Translations under genes and position numbers: made by a program | The notes under the pieces: model-generated | What the model was told of the DNA's origin: nothing | Database searches by the model: none | Seen by the model: only the letters and a program-made list of their open reading frames with translations | DNA from: Phoronis australis | Taxonomy: Eukaryota > Phoronida > Phoronidae | NCBI GenBank assembly: GCA_002633005.1 | Contig: NMRA01000635.1 | Location: forward strand, 85,007 to 149,006 | Length of the DNA stretch: 64,000 nt | Direction: 5' to 3' | In this document: positions 1 to 13,400 of the stretch, piece by piece | Position numbering within the stretch: the stretch's first letter is position 1 | Layout of the letters: each line of letters starts with the position of its first letter

Positions 1-570
1 ACGTGTTTTGTACACATACGCGCATGCCGCAGATCACATCTCGGAAATAGCCAATTTGACAAATGACAATGAATGATCACAATGAAATTAAACAACGTCG
101 TTTTACAGCTTGTAAGATTCATAATAAACATATTTTGAATATTGCAATGCATGTGTTCCAAAATCTAAATAACTTGGGTCCTATATTTTTGTATTGAAAG
201 TAATCGTGAGTGTTGCTGTGTTGCAAAATCTCTTATCCTGGGCCGATTTGAAAAATTCAAAGTTGTACTCATATTTGTTTTCGCTACTCTTTTCAAATAT
301 TACAGTAAAAACTACGTAAAACTCTCTCCGTAAAAAGTACAGTCTGCTAGCTAGATTGTAATCAGCTGATCATACTGCATGAGCGAAGCCAATTATCCTC
401 GCTTGTGACTCGATGAATAGAGCAGCTTGACGGCATCCCTTTGATCGTGAGCCGAGCACGACTCAGCCAAGGTGGATAAATACGGTGTAGTTCAAATTTC
501 CAAACCCCACCGTTTACCTTGACAAGCGGGGTTAGGACCAATCTTATTTAGTGGGAATGTTTATAGCATG
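1..570. repeat. Dispersed repeat, copy A (partner at 40334-40918)
   Basis: Nearly the whole stretch matches 40334-40918 in the same orientation with few substitutions, from ACGTGTTTTGTACACATACG to TTATAGCATG. Copy A lacks 12 bases after TTTGTATT that copy B has (CGTGCGCGCCGA plus ATT context); the deletion is bounded by ATT direct repeats. Non-coding as far as I can see. The right edge abuts a minisatellite. Confidence 0.85.
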
Positions 571-960
571 TACATGTACTAGTCCACACTGAGATCAATG
601 TACAATGTACCAGTCCACACCAAGACCAAAATGTAGATGTACCAGTCCACACTGAGACCAATGTACATGTACCAGTCCACACTGAGACCAATGTACATGT
701 ACCAGTCCACACTGGGACCAATGTACATGTACCAGTCCACACTGAGATCAATGTACATGTACCAGTCCACACTGGGACCAATGTACATGTACCAGTCCAC
801 ACTGGGACCAATGTACATGTACCAGTCCACACTGGGACCAATGTACATGTACCAATGAATTGACACAGAGACCAATGAACATGTACCAGTCCACACTGAG
901 GCCAATGTACATGTACCAGCCCACACTGAGACCAAAATACATGTACCAGCCCACACTGAA
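571..960. repeat. 30-bp minisatellite (about 13 units)
   Basis: Head-to-tail units of CCAGTCCACACTGAGACC followed by AATGTACATGTA, 30 bp each. There are small variants (GGGACCA, GAGATCA) and a degenerate unit near 855-880. Because 30 is divisible by 3, it gives long open frames in several frames (such as VPVWTGTCTL repeats on the minus strand), which are artefacts of the repeat. Confidence 0.95.
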
Positions 961-1383
961 GTCGTTGTTATGTTTAACTACCATTGTCGACCATTGTACA
1001 ATATCTAAATTGTATTTAGAAACAGTAATTAACCAGTCATCAGCTTGAAAATTTCACATTTATTTCAGGTTAACTGTCCTGCAAACACAGATACAATGAT
1101 TACTTTACATTTTCCTTGCAGAAAACATAATATGAGTAAACTTCAAAGACTTGCATAATTTAAATATTTACCGTACCTGTGTGACATATTCAACTGAAAG
1201 TACACCACTTGATATTTATGTTTCACCTGGTAATGTTCTCACATACTCGACTTAAAGCACCCCCTTGTTTTAGTCAAATTAAGTACACTGTAGATTAATA
1301 ACCAGTATGAATACCACAGATCATGTATGATAATGTGAAATGAGCACATGCCAGACAAAGTAGACTCTGCAGACTAGCTTTAC
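961..1383. other. Intronic sequence after E19
   Basis: AT-rich sequence downstream of E19's donor on the minus strand. No coding segment, RNA gene or repeat boundary was recognised. Confidence 0.5.
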
Positions 1384-1498
1384 CTTGGAGTAAGAGAAGG
1401 TGGTGCTGCTGCTGGCAACAACTGCACTGTTACCGTGGTATCAGTAGCTTCCCTCTCCAGTGTTCTGACAGGCGGTAGTTTAACTAGCTCAGTTAAAA
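1384..1498 (-). CDS. E19: start of a further extracellular module (last exon in window)
   Basis: Acceptor TTTGCAG, donor GTAAAG; starts with two bases and ends in phase 2, breaking the phase-1 pattern. It reads VLTELVKLPPVRTLEREATD then TTVTVQLLPAAAPPSLTP. The P-P-V-x-T-L-x-x-E...T-V-T-V-Q-L-x-P pattern resembles the membrane-proximal FN3-like segment of receptor tyrosine phosphatases. This is suggestive only. The next exon lies below position 1. Confidence 0.75.
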
Positions 1499-4400
1499 CT
1501 GCAAAACAAACAACCAAAGGTCACGTATAATCAAAGCAAAATTCTAAATTGAAGCTATTAGGATAGGTTCAGACTGCCACTTTCACGACCCTAGCTTCTT
1601 CTCCTTTACAGATTTCAGACCCGATAAACACAGCTCACCAACTGTCAAACAGCTCACCAATTGTCAAACAGCTCTGTCAGCAACTGCCAAACACAGCTCA
1701 CCCACTGCCAAACACAACTCACCAACTGCCAAAGACAGCTCACCAACTGCAGCACACTGACCACCAAGCATAATGCCAGACTCTCAAAACACGATTTATG
1801 CACTTAAAAAAATCCATGTCCAGGTAACATTTAGGGCAGTGAGTGAGCCGTGTATGGTGGTCTGAGGACCATGTTTGTGAGTCAGTGAAGTCAGTTAATC
1901 AGGTCCCTTAGTCATGTTTTCAAGCAAAGCAACTAATGTTTATGAGTGCACCTGCAGATTTAATGGTAGAGCTGGTATTAGTTTTCCACAATTTGCAATT
2001 TCAAGACAACTTTTTCCCTGTAAAACATATCTTCCCACTCACAATGTTTGCATAGAAAGTTTAGATACTCCCTAAAGTATTGAGACATGTGACATGCTAA
2101 GTAAAGTTTACCGCTGGCTGTAGGTGGCGCTGTCCACACCAAGACGGCATCACTGGGATCACCATATCCTGCAGAGGTCTTGCCAGTCACCGTACATTCA
2201 TAGAGTGATGCTTTAAGGAGACCTTTAATGGTACCCACCAACGATACACCCAACTGTTTACTGACTGAAGTGCCATCTGTTGCTAGGAGAGACTGTTTAA
2301 ACTGACAGGATATCTAAAAAAATGACAAACATTTGGCATAATTACCATTACTGTCATGGACACTGTTGTTATGAATGCTAATAGGGAACTCCATTAAAAG
2401 CTGATTTGTATTTTAACTGTGCTCTCAAAGTCTTAAAAACAGGAGACCGACTTCATTTAAACAACCTAATTACAAATTCAGGTGGTCAAGATGGCATTTA
2501 AATAGCAACTTTTTAAGTGATGAAATTCCACTGCTTCAAAATCTCAATCCAAGTGCACTATGAACTGTAGGAGGTGTTTTACCATTGCACACAATATACT
2601 CTATTGCCATCTAGCGATCTGCTCATCAAATTTCAACACGTCGCTGTGATATGTACTCTGATGGTTGACAACCATGCAAATATCATACCTTGTATCCACT
2701 TATTTTGCCCCTTGGGTTCACTGGCTGCTTCCATTGGAAACCCAATGACGTGTCAGATCGAGTGACGTTCTGGACGTCAACCGGCTTCTCTGGCTCTAAC
2801 ATAATTACAAATTAAAATTCACATTTTTACACAGAACACCATCATAAAAATACATGCAGCTTGGGAAACAAATGGATATTTAACAGCCCACGTAATATGT
2901 ATATTCCAAAGTGTAATCTGTTTGGAAGTATGGTACATTTTGAACATCTTTAAAGTCATGTTTAAAATCACTTTTACAACTGACTGTAAGCGTTATAAAC
3001 CAAGTAGTTATTAAACGCCACTCCCTATACACTTCTAGCTAGAGATGTATATAATCTGTATTTCACACATTCTGGCTTACCTTCACTTTCATTGGACGGC
3101 CTTTAGCAAGTATATGCTAGCACCATTACACTCTGTGAGATTTACTGGCAAAGCATTAGAGTGTTCTAAACTTACACAACAAACCTCAGACTATAACTGT
3201 ATAACAGACTTACAACATTGATACAAGTCTTCCACAACAAACCCCAGACTATACTGTATAACAGACTTACTTCATTCATACAAGTCTTATACAACATACC
3301 CCAGGCTATAACTGTATAACAGACTTACTTCCTTCAGCGGTAACTCCAGTGATAATCTTGCTACCTTCTCCATAACCTTTGATAGTTTTAGCAAACACCT
3401 TAATAACAAAATAAGGTCATGATTTATTGCTCAGTGGAGAATTCTTAATGACAAAACATCTTTGACTTAGTGGACACTGTGTTTGCCAGCTGAAATGTAT
3501 GAGGTGTGATTCAGGTGAACAGACTTTTAATTTACAGATACTCAAACCTGCGTACGCATTGTTCAGAGGATACATATGGTAAGGGCAGGTAATAACAGAA
3601 CCATGGCCCAGTAGTGTTCACATCCTTCACTCTCTTGACCGTCACAAACTAGTGACCAAATAAGTTCTCAACTGATGATGGAATTAGAACCAGGCACTAC
3701 GGCATGCATCTAATAATGAGCATCAGGCAGTGCTCTCCTGACGGACGAGAAACTCATTTGCCACGACCAGTCAAAGGGCTTTGCTGATACAAGAGGAAGA
3801 TGCCAAAAAGTGGAAATGGAGCTAATGATAACAAGGGGACAAAGCATGCAGAACAGTCCAATAACAGGTAAGTGCAGCCTCTTCCGAGATGAAAACTAAT
3901 ATTACCAAATTTTTGAAGTAAGACAAATTTGGAATTTGAAGGTGGCTCACTATTTGTGACTTTGAAAGATGTAACACTTTATTTTTGATGTGAAGGGTAG
4001 AAAAACAAAACTTACCAAAACTGCAAGAACAATCAAACGTTATCAATGCAACAGACATTACAACAAGAGCAACAAGGAGCATTGAAATGCGCCCATGAAT
4101 GCATCACAAATGGTGTGCTTTTAGGGTTGTTTATTTGTCATAAAAATGGCCACTAGATGGAGCAAAAATGTACAAGCCTTCTGAATATGGGTACATGTCA
4201 TAGCTTCTTTAATAGAAAGCTATTTACCAAACTTATAGAAATTTGTCACGGAATGTCAGAGAAACAAAGAAAATGAACTGCCAATAGGGGGCACAGTGTT
4301 CATTGGATCCGTCTGAAAGTAGTCATTCTCTGTTTGTTAGCTTCCACACATACTCAATTTAATAAAGACCCAGCCATGGGTTTAGGCGCAAAGCAAAACA

Positions 4401-7400
4401 AAACTACTAGTTGGAGAAGCCACTGTAGTCAAAGTCGTCATCGTCAACCATAATATTCACAGTGTCACAGAGAAAATAAGCGCCAATTTTCAAAAACATT
4501 GGCCTTAGAATGATTTGGTTGATAGAGGGGTGGACGCCAAAAAACAGACTTGAAAACAGCAAAAATGGCCACTAGGTGGCGCAAAATACCTCGATTCCAT
4601 CCAAACACTAGAGGATAGCATCATCTCACCAACAGATACCTGTATTAAAAATTTTATGAAAATCCATTGAGGACCCTTGAAGATACAGATGTAAACTTAA
4701 AATCTTAAATTGCCAAGAGACACACCAGTGGTCAGATCCGTCCGAAAGTCGTCATTTTTCTTTGTCAACATCATATAAACATACTTGTTAAATTTAGTAA
4801 AGATCCTGCAAATGGTTTAAGAGATACAGCCATGGGCGCAAAAAAGGAAACTGCCACTAGGAGGCGCCACAGTAGCTGAAGTCATCGGAAAATCATCGTA
4901 GCCGTCCACTTCATATAAAAATCTACATGCCAATTTTCACAATGATCCTGAAAGCGATTTGGTTGACAGAGTGGTGGACGCCAAAAAAAAACAGACTCAA
5001 AAATGGCCACTAGATGGCGCAAACTAAGTTGAATCCATATGAAAACGGAAAGATAGGATCACTACATTAACAGAAGCCTGTACGCCAAATTTTTGAAAAT
5101 ACGTTAAGGACCTTTAAAGATTATAATAGAGTTTAACGTAAAAAAGTAAAACTGCCACCAGGGAGCATACCAGTTTTCAAATCTGTCCGAAAGTCGTCGT
5201 CCTTTGTCAACATCATATAAATGCACTTACTAAATTTAGTAGACGGTTTAGGAGATACAGCCATAGACGAAAAAACAAAACTGCCAATAGGAAGCACCTC
5301 AGTCGTCGAAATCGTCGGCCGTCCTCTTCATAGTAAGAACATAGTTATGCCAATCATCCTTAGAGCAGTTTGGTTGATAGAGGGGTGAACGACTAAAAAC
5401 GTACTCGAAAGCAGTAAAAATGGCCACTAGGTGGCACAAATTACGTCGAATCTATCCGAAAACGGAAGGATAGCGTCATCTCACTAATATATGCCTACAT
5501 GCCAAATTTTATGAAAACAAACTGAAGACCTTTGAAGATATAGAGGTAAGCATAAAACTAAAATTGCCACTAGGGGGCAGACCCGTAGTCGAATCCACAT
5601 GAAAGTTTGCTCATGCCATCTCATCCATGAAAGGAATACTGTGCAAAATTTCATGAACATACGTCAAATGGTTTTGGAGTTAGAGCAGCTGACGCCGGAC
5701 GCCAGACGCCGGATGGACACCAGACGGACGCCAGACGGACGCTGGACGGTCGCCAGACGGACGCCAAACGCCGCCCGGACAGATGGACGGACGGAGATGA
5801 CGACATAATGCGTCCACATATAAATATGTGGGCGCATAAAAATTGATAAATGTGAGGACATGGAGTTTGTAAATACTCCGAGTAAAAATTTCTAGCTATT
5901 CACTGGATGATGTCAATGACTATTCACTAAGTGCAGTCACTGGGTAGGTGAATGTGGTGGAATAAAAAAAAAATTGAGAAATAGGCCCGCATCCCTTTGT
6001 CTTACGTTTTGCCATATTTGAAAAGTTTACGGGATAAAAATTCCTTCTCTGAGTAACATAGACAAACATTTCATTGCCAATATCTTAAGATATATTTTGG
6101 CACTATTGAAAAGGCTATTTTTTTAAGTTCTGTTCAAACATTTTATGTAAACTTCCCTCTAGACCTTTGATTGCATATGGCATGAAAATGGTGGCATTTC
6201 TCACAACTTTTTGGGTAAGTTATATTGTCTTTAATAACAGAAGGTATCAACCAAAAGCCAAAGACCGTTTGCACGATGTTGCTACCATTGTCACATTTTT
6301 TCTGACATTCTCTAAAATTCCCTGAATAAACATTTGTGAAAAAGTAACGACGATATTGACATGAAATTTACCTGTATTGAATATACCGTGAAAGGTTCCA
6401 GGTGGTGGAATGCAGTGTAGTTCAACTTGCTAGGCAGGTCTGACCGTGTCACGTTAGTAGATGTTTCCCCTTCAGTCCATACGTTCACTCTATAGCCAGT
6501 GATGATGCCATTGAGGTTCAAAGGTTGCGACCATGAGACCAGTAGACTTGTGTCATTGATACTGATAGTGCCAACATGAGCAGGCATTGATGGAACTGTA
6601 ATGTTGAGCACAAAGTCAGATTAAAGTGCTTAGACCAATCTTTTGTAGTCTCCTAATATAAAATAAATTGCCAGTTTGAAAGAAAAAGAGTGCTGACTAT
6701 TGGAAAAGAAATGAGGACCATACAAAAACTACTGTAGTTAATTGCAATAAAAAATTGTAAAAACGACAAAAATATGTCAGAATGAGAATGCTTTTTCACA
6801 GTGAAGGAAGAAGATTGATCTGCACCATCACTAAATTGTTTTTCCACTTTTTTGACTGATAATAAGAGGAATACCAAGAACCAAGTAACATTACGGGGCA
6901 CAGTAGTCAAATTCAGTCGGAGTTCTTCAGGGTTGTAGTCAGATACAGAGTGGTGGAGATGGCAATAAACATTTTACAGCATAAAATTAAACAGACAAAG
7001 ACCATTTTCCTAACACTACAGGAAATAACACGTAACAACTTGTCAAGATGAGTAACTCTCACTACTTTGATGGGAGAATTCAACTTATGCTCAGCCATAA
7101 TTACGGGAGAATTATGAGTCATTTTGCATGTGTTCGGAGCAAACGGTTAAGTATCAGTCCACGGATCCACCGACCACTGTACAGCCAACAGGCGGGAAGG
7201 TGGGGGGTCAGCCATTCAGATCCATGTTTAGTCTGATAAATCACATTAGGGATGAGAGAAATTGGGTGAAGTATGACATCACAAAGTTTGGTGGTTTAGG
7301 AGATACAAGGGAAGTGTTCTGGGAGGCAAAATGAGGCAATTTCTTGGTGTCATTTTTGACCAAATTTTCTACTTCAGTTTCTGCTTCAAACCGGATCGTT

Positions 7401-10400
7401 TCTGAAAATTTTGATATCACATGATAGGTTCATGACCAATGTCAGTAAAAACGGCACCGACACTGCAATATCGGTTACCATGGTAACACTGGAACTGTTT
7501 CGGTGGAGGTACGTTTCCGTCTTGTGAAAAACCAGCAGTAAGCTGTATACCCTTATAGCGAAGCTGCCCCCGCGAGAAAACTAAAAATAATAAATGGACA
7601 TGTAGAAGACTCCATGCCCTTGAAATTAATACAATAAAAACTTTGTCAGCCCTTCAGGCAGGCTTGGTAATAAGTGTCTGAATTTCACTATTTTCAGACC
7701 GCGTATGTGTATTTGTCATGTTAAACCAGTCACTAGTTGTGCGCCGTTTCTACGCATTAATATGCCGTGGTATATAATACAACAATTAAAACAATTGGTT
7801 TGCTTAAATGTTTTTAATTAATTTTAAAGGCGAATGCCACCCTATTTAATTAGTCTTTTTTGCCGTCTTAATCGGTCTATATCCACATCGCCTCGCATAC
7901 GGTCGATCTTACCTTGCCAAGAGGTGTCGCATTAACCAGTGAGGAAGGTGAGAAACGACGCTAGCGACGTCAGTGGTTCATATGCAGAGTGAATGCCGCT
8001 ATGTTGCTGTGTATCGTTCCCGCTTGTTCGAACTAAGCAGCCGCGAGGAAAGCGAGTATATCGTTTTGTTTTACTTCCTCGAGAGTCCGAAATGCTTAGG
8101 AAGTGGCTCATGAAGAATGAAATGTACGCTGCAAATAGCAAGTATGAGGCCGTGAAACATCTCCGTGTCTGTGGCCTGCAGACGACGTCGACAGTGTCTC
8201 ACGAATGCCCGGCTTACCAAATAACTCCATACGTTCCGTTGTCTGAGCTTGTTCACAGGTCCTCTCTAGTATTTCTTCATCACTGTATTCCTGTTCGAAT
8301 TGATAGCCTGTAAAACTTAACGATCCACCTGCGAAGTCGGGATTGATGAGCCGCTCTAGCTCGTCCTAAGTCGGGATTGCGAGTTGCCATGTTTGGAGTT
8401 TATTACTGAGCGTTCTGTTTCAAAATGAATTATTCTCACAGTAACCAATACTTATATAAAACTGAAACAAATTCTCACGGAAAATACTTCGAAATTATCT
8501 CCGAACACACTCCAAACTCCTGCTACGGACCTTACTGGCCTGCCGAACTTCGTAGGCTACGGTGTGTCCAAATACCAATAAATCCGTAACAGTGAAATAA
8601 AACAACACGTTTTTGTAAGAACTCGGTGTATTTTTAAGGGCTTTACATCGAAGTTTGATGATTTATTGGTGTTAAACGATGACTCCAAACGATAAGCTGA
8701 CACCAGTAACCCGTGTTGTGAATTGCTGAACAGAATGCGTGTGAAACCGATGACGTAACTGGATAATTTCAACACCTCCGTCTGCCGTCAGGCGTCAGGT
8801 AACGCAACCGCACGTGTCGTTATGGAGTAGAACTACTCGATCTAAATTGATACAAATTAGGTTCTTTTTTGGGTGACATGCTCCTTTAAGGACACTAGCA
8901 TTTCCCAATAAAATATGAAATTATACTAAATTTGTTCATCCAATTCGTCTGAATACCAAACTAACGCTTACAATGCGTTAGTTGAATGATGGCTGACCTA
9001 AAGTGCGGGTTTGCGAATTTATCTATTTATCTGGCACTGCCAGTCACATCGAATGTGGTATTTCTACAAATTGCAGAGAGAAACAACTTTGGAAACTCTT
9101 GGGAAATGCACAAGCTATAGAGCGAGACATTTGAGCACCTTATAAGAGTACGTGGAGCTGATGTGGAGGTGGAACGTGTCCTCCTGAGAAGTAGTCTGTC
9201 TCAGTGTCTGCCTCGGAGGCAGGTGTGCAGGAGCTACATAATCTACCGTAATAGGTTCACTTAACCGAATCATCGTTACAACACTCGAGATATATTGGCG
9301 TCGCGAAAGACACTTAGAACATCCACTGCACACTAAAGGAGAAATCTGATAGAGGTCTGAAAAATGACCAAAGAAGTTAAGTCAAGGTTCAACGTCCTGC
9401 TTCGTGTGAGCTCAGGTAGGAATCACTAAACTCCAGGGTCTGACCCTGAGGAATATTTTTAGAAGCACGTCATTCATGCAAAACTACTTTTATTGACACA
9501 CGGTGGTTGCTTATAACTTGGGCCTTAGTGCTTAGTCATATCTTATTCAAATGTGTTGATGTTTTTGCAACTACATGACTGTATACATTGGCATAGAAAA
9601 TAACTTTTCATAACAACCACCAAATGTATAACATGACTTCTGCCCATGAACTACTTTTAAGAGACTAGGGAGTATGTTTTGTCTACCAATGATTTTCTAC
9701 GATTATGAAGTTAATTAAACATGCTAAAGCCGTCAAAAATATTGGTGCCTTCACTTTAACTTGGTATTCATATTTTGTGAGCCGAAATGGCCACATTAAA
9801 TTTAATATGCTTAATTTTTCATTAATACAATTTTAGGAATCAGGAAAGGCTTATGCTGAAAAAGTGGCTTCTGCTGAAGTTGGAGACCTGCTGATTATTA
9901 GTAAAGGTTGGGTATGGAAAAGGTCACAACCAGCAAGAAGGTACCCTTCTGGACAACTAAGTGAGGGGGCTAGAGAGAGGCCGAAAAGTTTACTCCCAGA
10001 AGATATGTCAAAGAGAATTTGTAGCTTGAGGAACGAGTTGGGGAAAAAGTATTTGCCAAAGATTACTGACTTAAACCACAACAGGTCCAAAGTAATTTGT
10101 TGAGATAGACCACTTTCAGCAAATGTGGGGAAACTGGGACAGAGGAAGTGGAGTATGCATTGAAAGAGGCAATCTGAGATTGTCAAGGATGTAGCATTGT
10201 AAAAATTCAAAGGGAGGAAACAGTACAGTGGCTGGACCTGTAAATACTCTGGCTGATCTGCTAAATCCAGTGGGGGCATTATTGTATCAGCACAGGTGTG
10301 TAGGGAAGTAGGCTTGTGTGTTGTCGCAAGCTTTGTTTGCACCAGAACTGCTTGTGTGAACAGCACAAATCTAAAATTTACCTAGTCTAAGACTGAATTT

Positions 10401-13400
10401 TTGTCCAGGCACGGATCATGATCCTGGGCCACATGGTAATGGTACATTGTTCATTTTGTTTAGCCACTGGATTTTTTGGTCTGACAGGATTTCTCAGTGT
10501 CGCCATCACATTTAGATGATTTCTGACCACTGTACTATTCCTTTTCCTTGAAGATGCGTAATTGATCTGAATTTATGTTTCCGCATTTTATTTACCATTA
10601 TAGATTTTTGTTTGTAAATGGGTATATATTACTGAAATTTGAGACCCTGTTGCAGTTAGGCTGGTTTTGTTAACTTATCTTTCTGCCTGGGTTGTAAACC
10701 CATATTCTGTCCAGGAGGTAATAAGTTTTGATTTAGACCATTTACCTCTATAAACTTTGCTCAGTTTGTTCCTTATCCAGATGGGAAGTGATTTCTGGAA
10801 TTGTAGCGAATTGACAGTTTGCTATTCCTTGAGACCATGCTGTGTGTATAAAATCGCACACTATTAGTCTGGTCTCTAGCAATTGCATATTGCCAGATCT
10901 TTCAAAGTTCTGAAATTGCTCAAAAGTGACCTGGAAGTAATACCTATTTCGTGATGGTAAAATATCTAAATCAAAAGTTGTTTTATGTGATTTTAGGCGA
11001 GTTTATGTCCACTTCAAATGATTTTTTGTTGCAGTACTGAAAAGTATTGGCACATTAGCTCTGGTGGCTCCTTGTTTTTTTGGCGAATTGACCATTTTAT
11101 GGTTCCCATGGGTAATTTTGTTACTGGTCTAGTATGTATGTACAACTGTAATCGTAGGGCAATTGTAATGCAAACCATGTTGCAAAAGTATTTTTTCATG
11201 ACCATTTCATTGTAAAATGCTGCCTAATTGGAACCGACAAGCCAATTTTTCATTTTGTGGTGGTTAGTTTTGATAAGAACATTGATGTGGTAAATACAGC
11301 TACCTCAAGTTTGTGAAGAAGAGATTTCCAGTGTTGTCAGCGATATTGCGAAATCACTTTTTCGCAGTGAGACTACATCACCTTAAATGTAATTCCCTGA
11401 CTTTATGAGCTTTGTGTGGTTGACTCTGTCCTGTAGCAATTAGAGTGTTGAAAAGATCTAGAAGGCAATTTTTTATTAGAGTCATAACATTTGCACTTTT
11501 GACTGTACAGTTATCTTTGCATTGTATTACGAAAACATATTTTGTAGTACACAAGTCTCTGGTTGGTATTTTATATTTTTTCACAAGGAATATTTTCAAC
11601 TTAGATGAGTTGTCTGTGAGGTAGGCAATTTTCAAATAAGATAATGAATAAAATTGTCAAACATTGTTTTATTTTTTAGATGTGTGATCTTCCAATAAGT
11701 GATTACTTTTAAAAAACCTGTGCAGAATTTGATTTTTACTCTTCATTTGAAGGAGAATAAATCCATAAACCTGCATTGTCTAGAAATTTTACTCAAACTA
11801 CATATTTCAGGGTTGGGGATTGGAATCTTAATACAACCGAGGAAATATTTTCCCGCTGTTTATAGATCCCATAGGACTACCTATGTGCCAAATTTGGTGA
11901 AAATCGGCTGACCCCCACCTTGCCGCTCATGGCTGGTGCTCTCGTGGACTAGTACTTAAGTTTTATTTGTCCTGTTTACAGGCAGTTAGCAATAGATTTG
12001 GAATATCAAGCTATTTTCTATGTAACTGTTTCAAACAGAACATTTGAGAAAATTTTAGAAGATTACATCATATTAGTAACTGACAAACAACCATGGTTTC
12101 AAACAATCTAGAAACCTTAGACACATTTTGTAAAATGACTGCATAGGTTCCACAAAGTTATAAAATGGTGAAAAGTTTCAGAACATTAATATAAAAGACT
12201 AAATACTTACACGGCAAAAGTTAGTGGTTGTCAGTTACCAAGCCAATACTGAGCCAGATATTGAATGCACCAACAAGTTGGACATTTGCTGAGAGCGATT
12301 CCAGAGTTCATCACAAGTCAAGTACTAGTAGCAGCATTATAGATTAAAGCAGATATTACCAGTATGGTCAGTCGAGATCAATAAAGTGATTTAACTCAAA
12401 CAGGTCTTTAGTCCATCATCACACCAATAGCTATTACCAATAGTCAGTGATGAGATATGCACACCAATCCTTGGCAAAATGTGACAGTCTGCTTATTATT
12501 AGCGTGTATTGTAACATGTAGGTATGTATGAAAGTGCATACAATGAATTTCTTGACACACGAGGGACGTTCAATAAGTTTTCGGCCTCACCCAAAAACAA
12601 CGCAATAGCAACTAATTTTGACTTTTATTTTTCAATATAATCTCCCGTTACTTCAATGCATTTCTTTCACCTGTGCTCCAGTTTTGCAATGCCTTTATAA
12701 AAGAAACTTTTGTCAAGCCCCTCAACATACTCCTCCACTGCACTCATGACGTCATCATCGCTCACATACTGGCTTCCACGCAGGTAGGCCTTCAAATGTG
12801 GAAACAAATAAAAACCAGACTGGGCCAGGTCTGGAGAATAGGCACGGTGCAGAAGGATTTCAAAGCCACATCTAGTTGCTTTAGCCACCGCAACTTGGGC
12901 AGTATGGGCAGGTGTGTTGTCTTGAAGCAACTATATCCCGAAACATCCCGCGCCTCTTTTTCCTTCATTGCTTTTTTGAGTTTTTCCAAAAGTGATGCAT
13001 AGTAATTCCCAGTAACAGTGTGTCCTTGTTGCAAGTAGTCGATCATCAGAATACCTTTGCTGTCCCAGAACACAGAGGCCATAACTTTGCTCGCAGAGGC
13101 ACCCAACTTGAACTTTCTCGGGCTTGGGGAACCCACGTGCTTCCATTGTTTACTTTGTTGTTTTGATTCCGGGTCAAAGTGGTGGACCAATGTCTCATCC
13201 TGGGTTACAAGTCTTCTAGAAAATTTGGCTGGATATGCTTGTAATCTTCCTTAGTAGAAGTTCTGTTGAAATTTGCATTCTGCTCATTTGCTGATCCTGA
13301 GTTGACAACCTTGGCACCCATCATGCACTCAGCTTACTGACATGTCCAAATCTTCACTCAACAATTTAGAGATGAATCCATTGCTGATGCCAACAGTGTT

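Noticed and set aside
571-960. CRISPR-like direct repeats
   Set aside because: Units are contiguous with no unique spacers, and the DNA is clearly animal; it is a minisatellite.
548-1048. Several overlapping open frames with VPVWTGTCTL- or STLRPMYMYQ-type repeats
   Set aside because: Produced by the 30-bp minisatellite being a multiple of three; no start context, domain or splice support.
9864-10103. Plus-strand 79-codon frame as a small gene
   Set aside because: No recognisable domain, no splice or promoter support, and an overlapping frame of similar length on the other strand.
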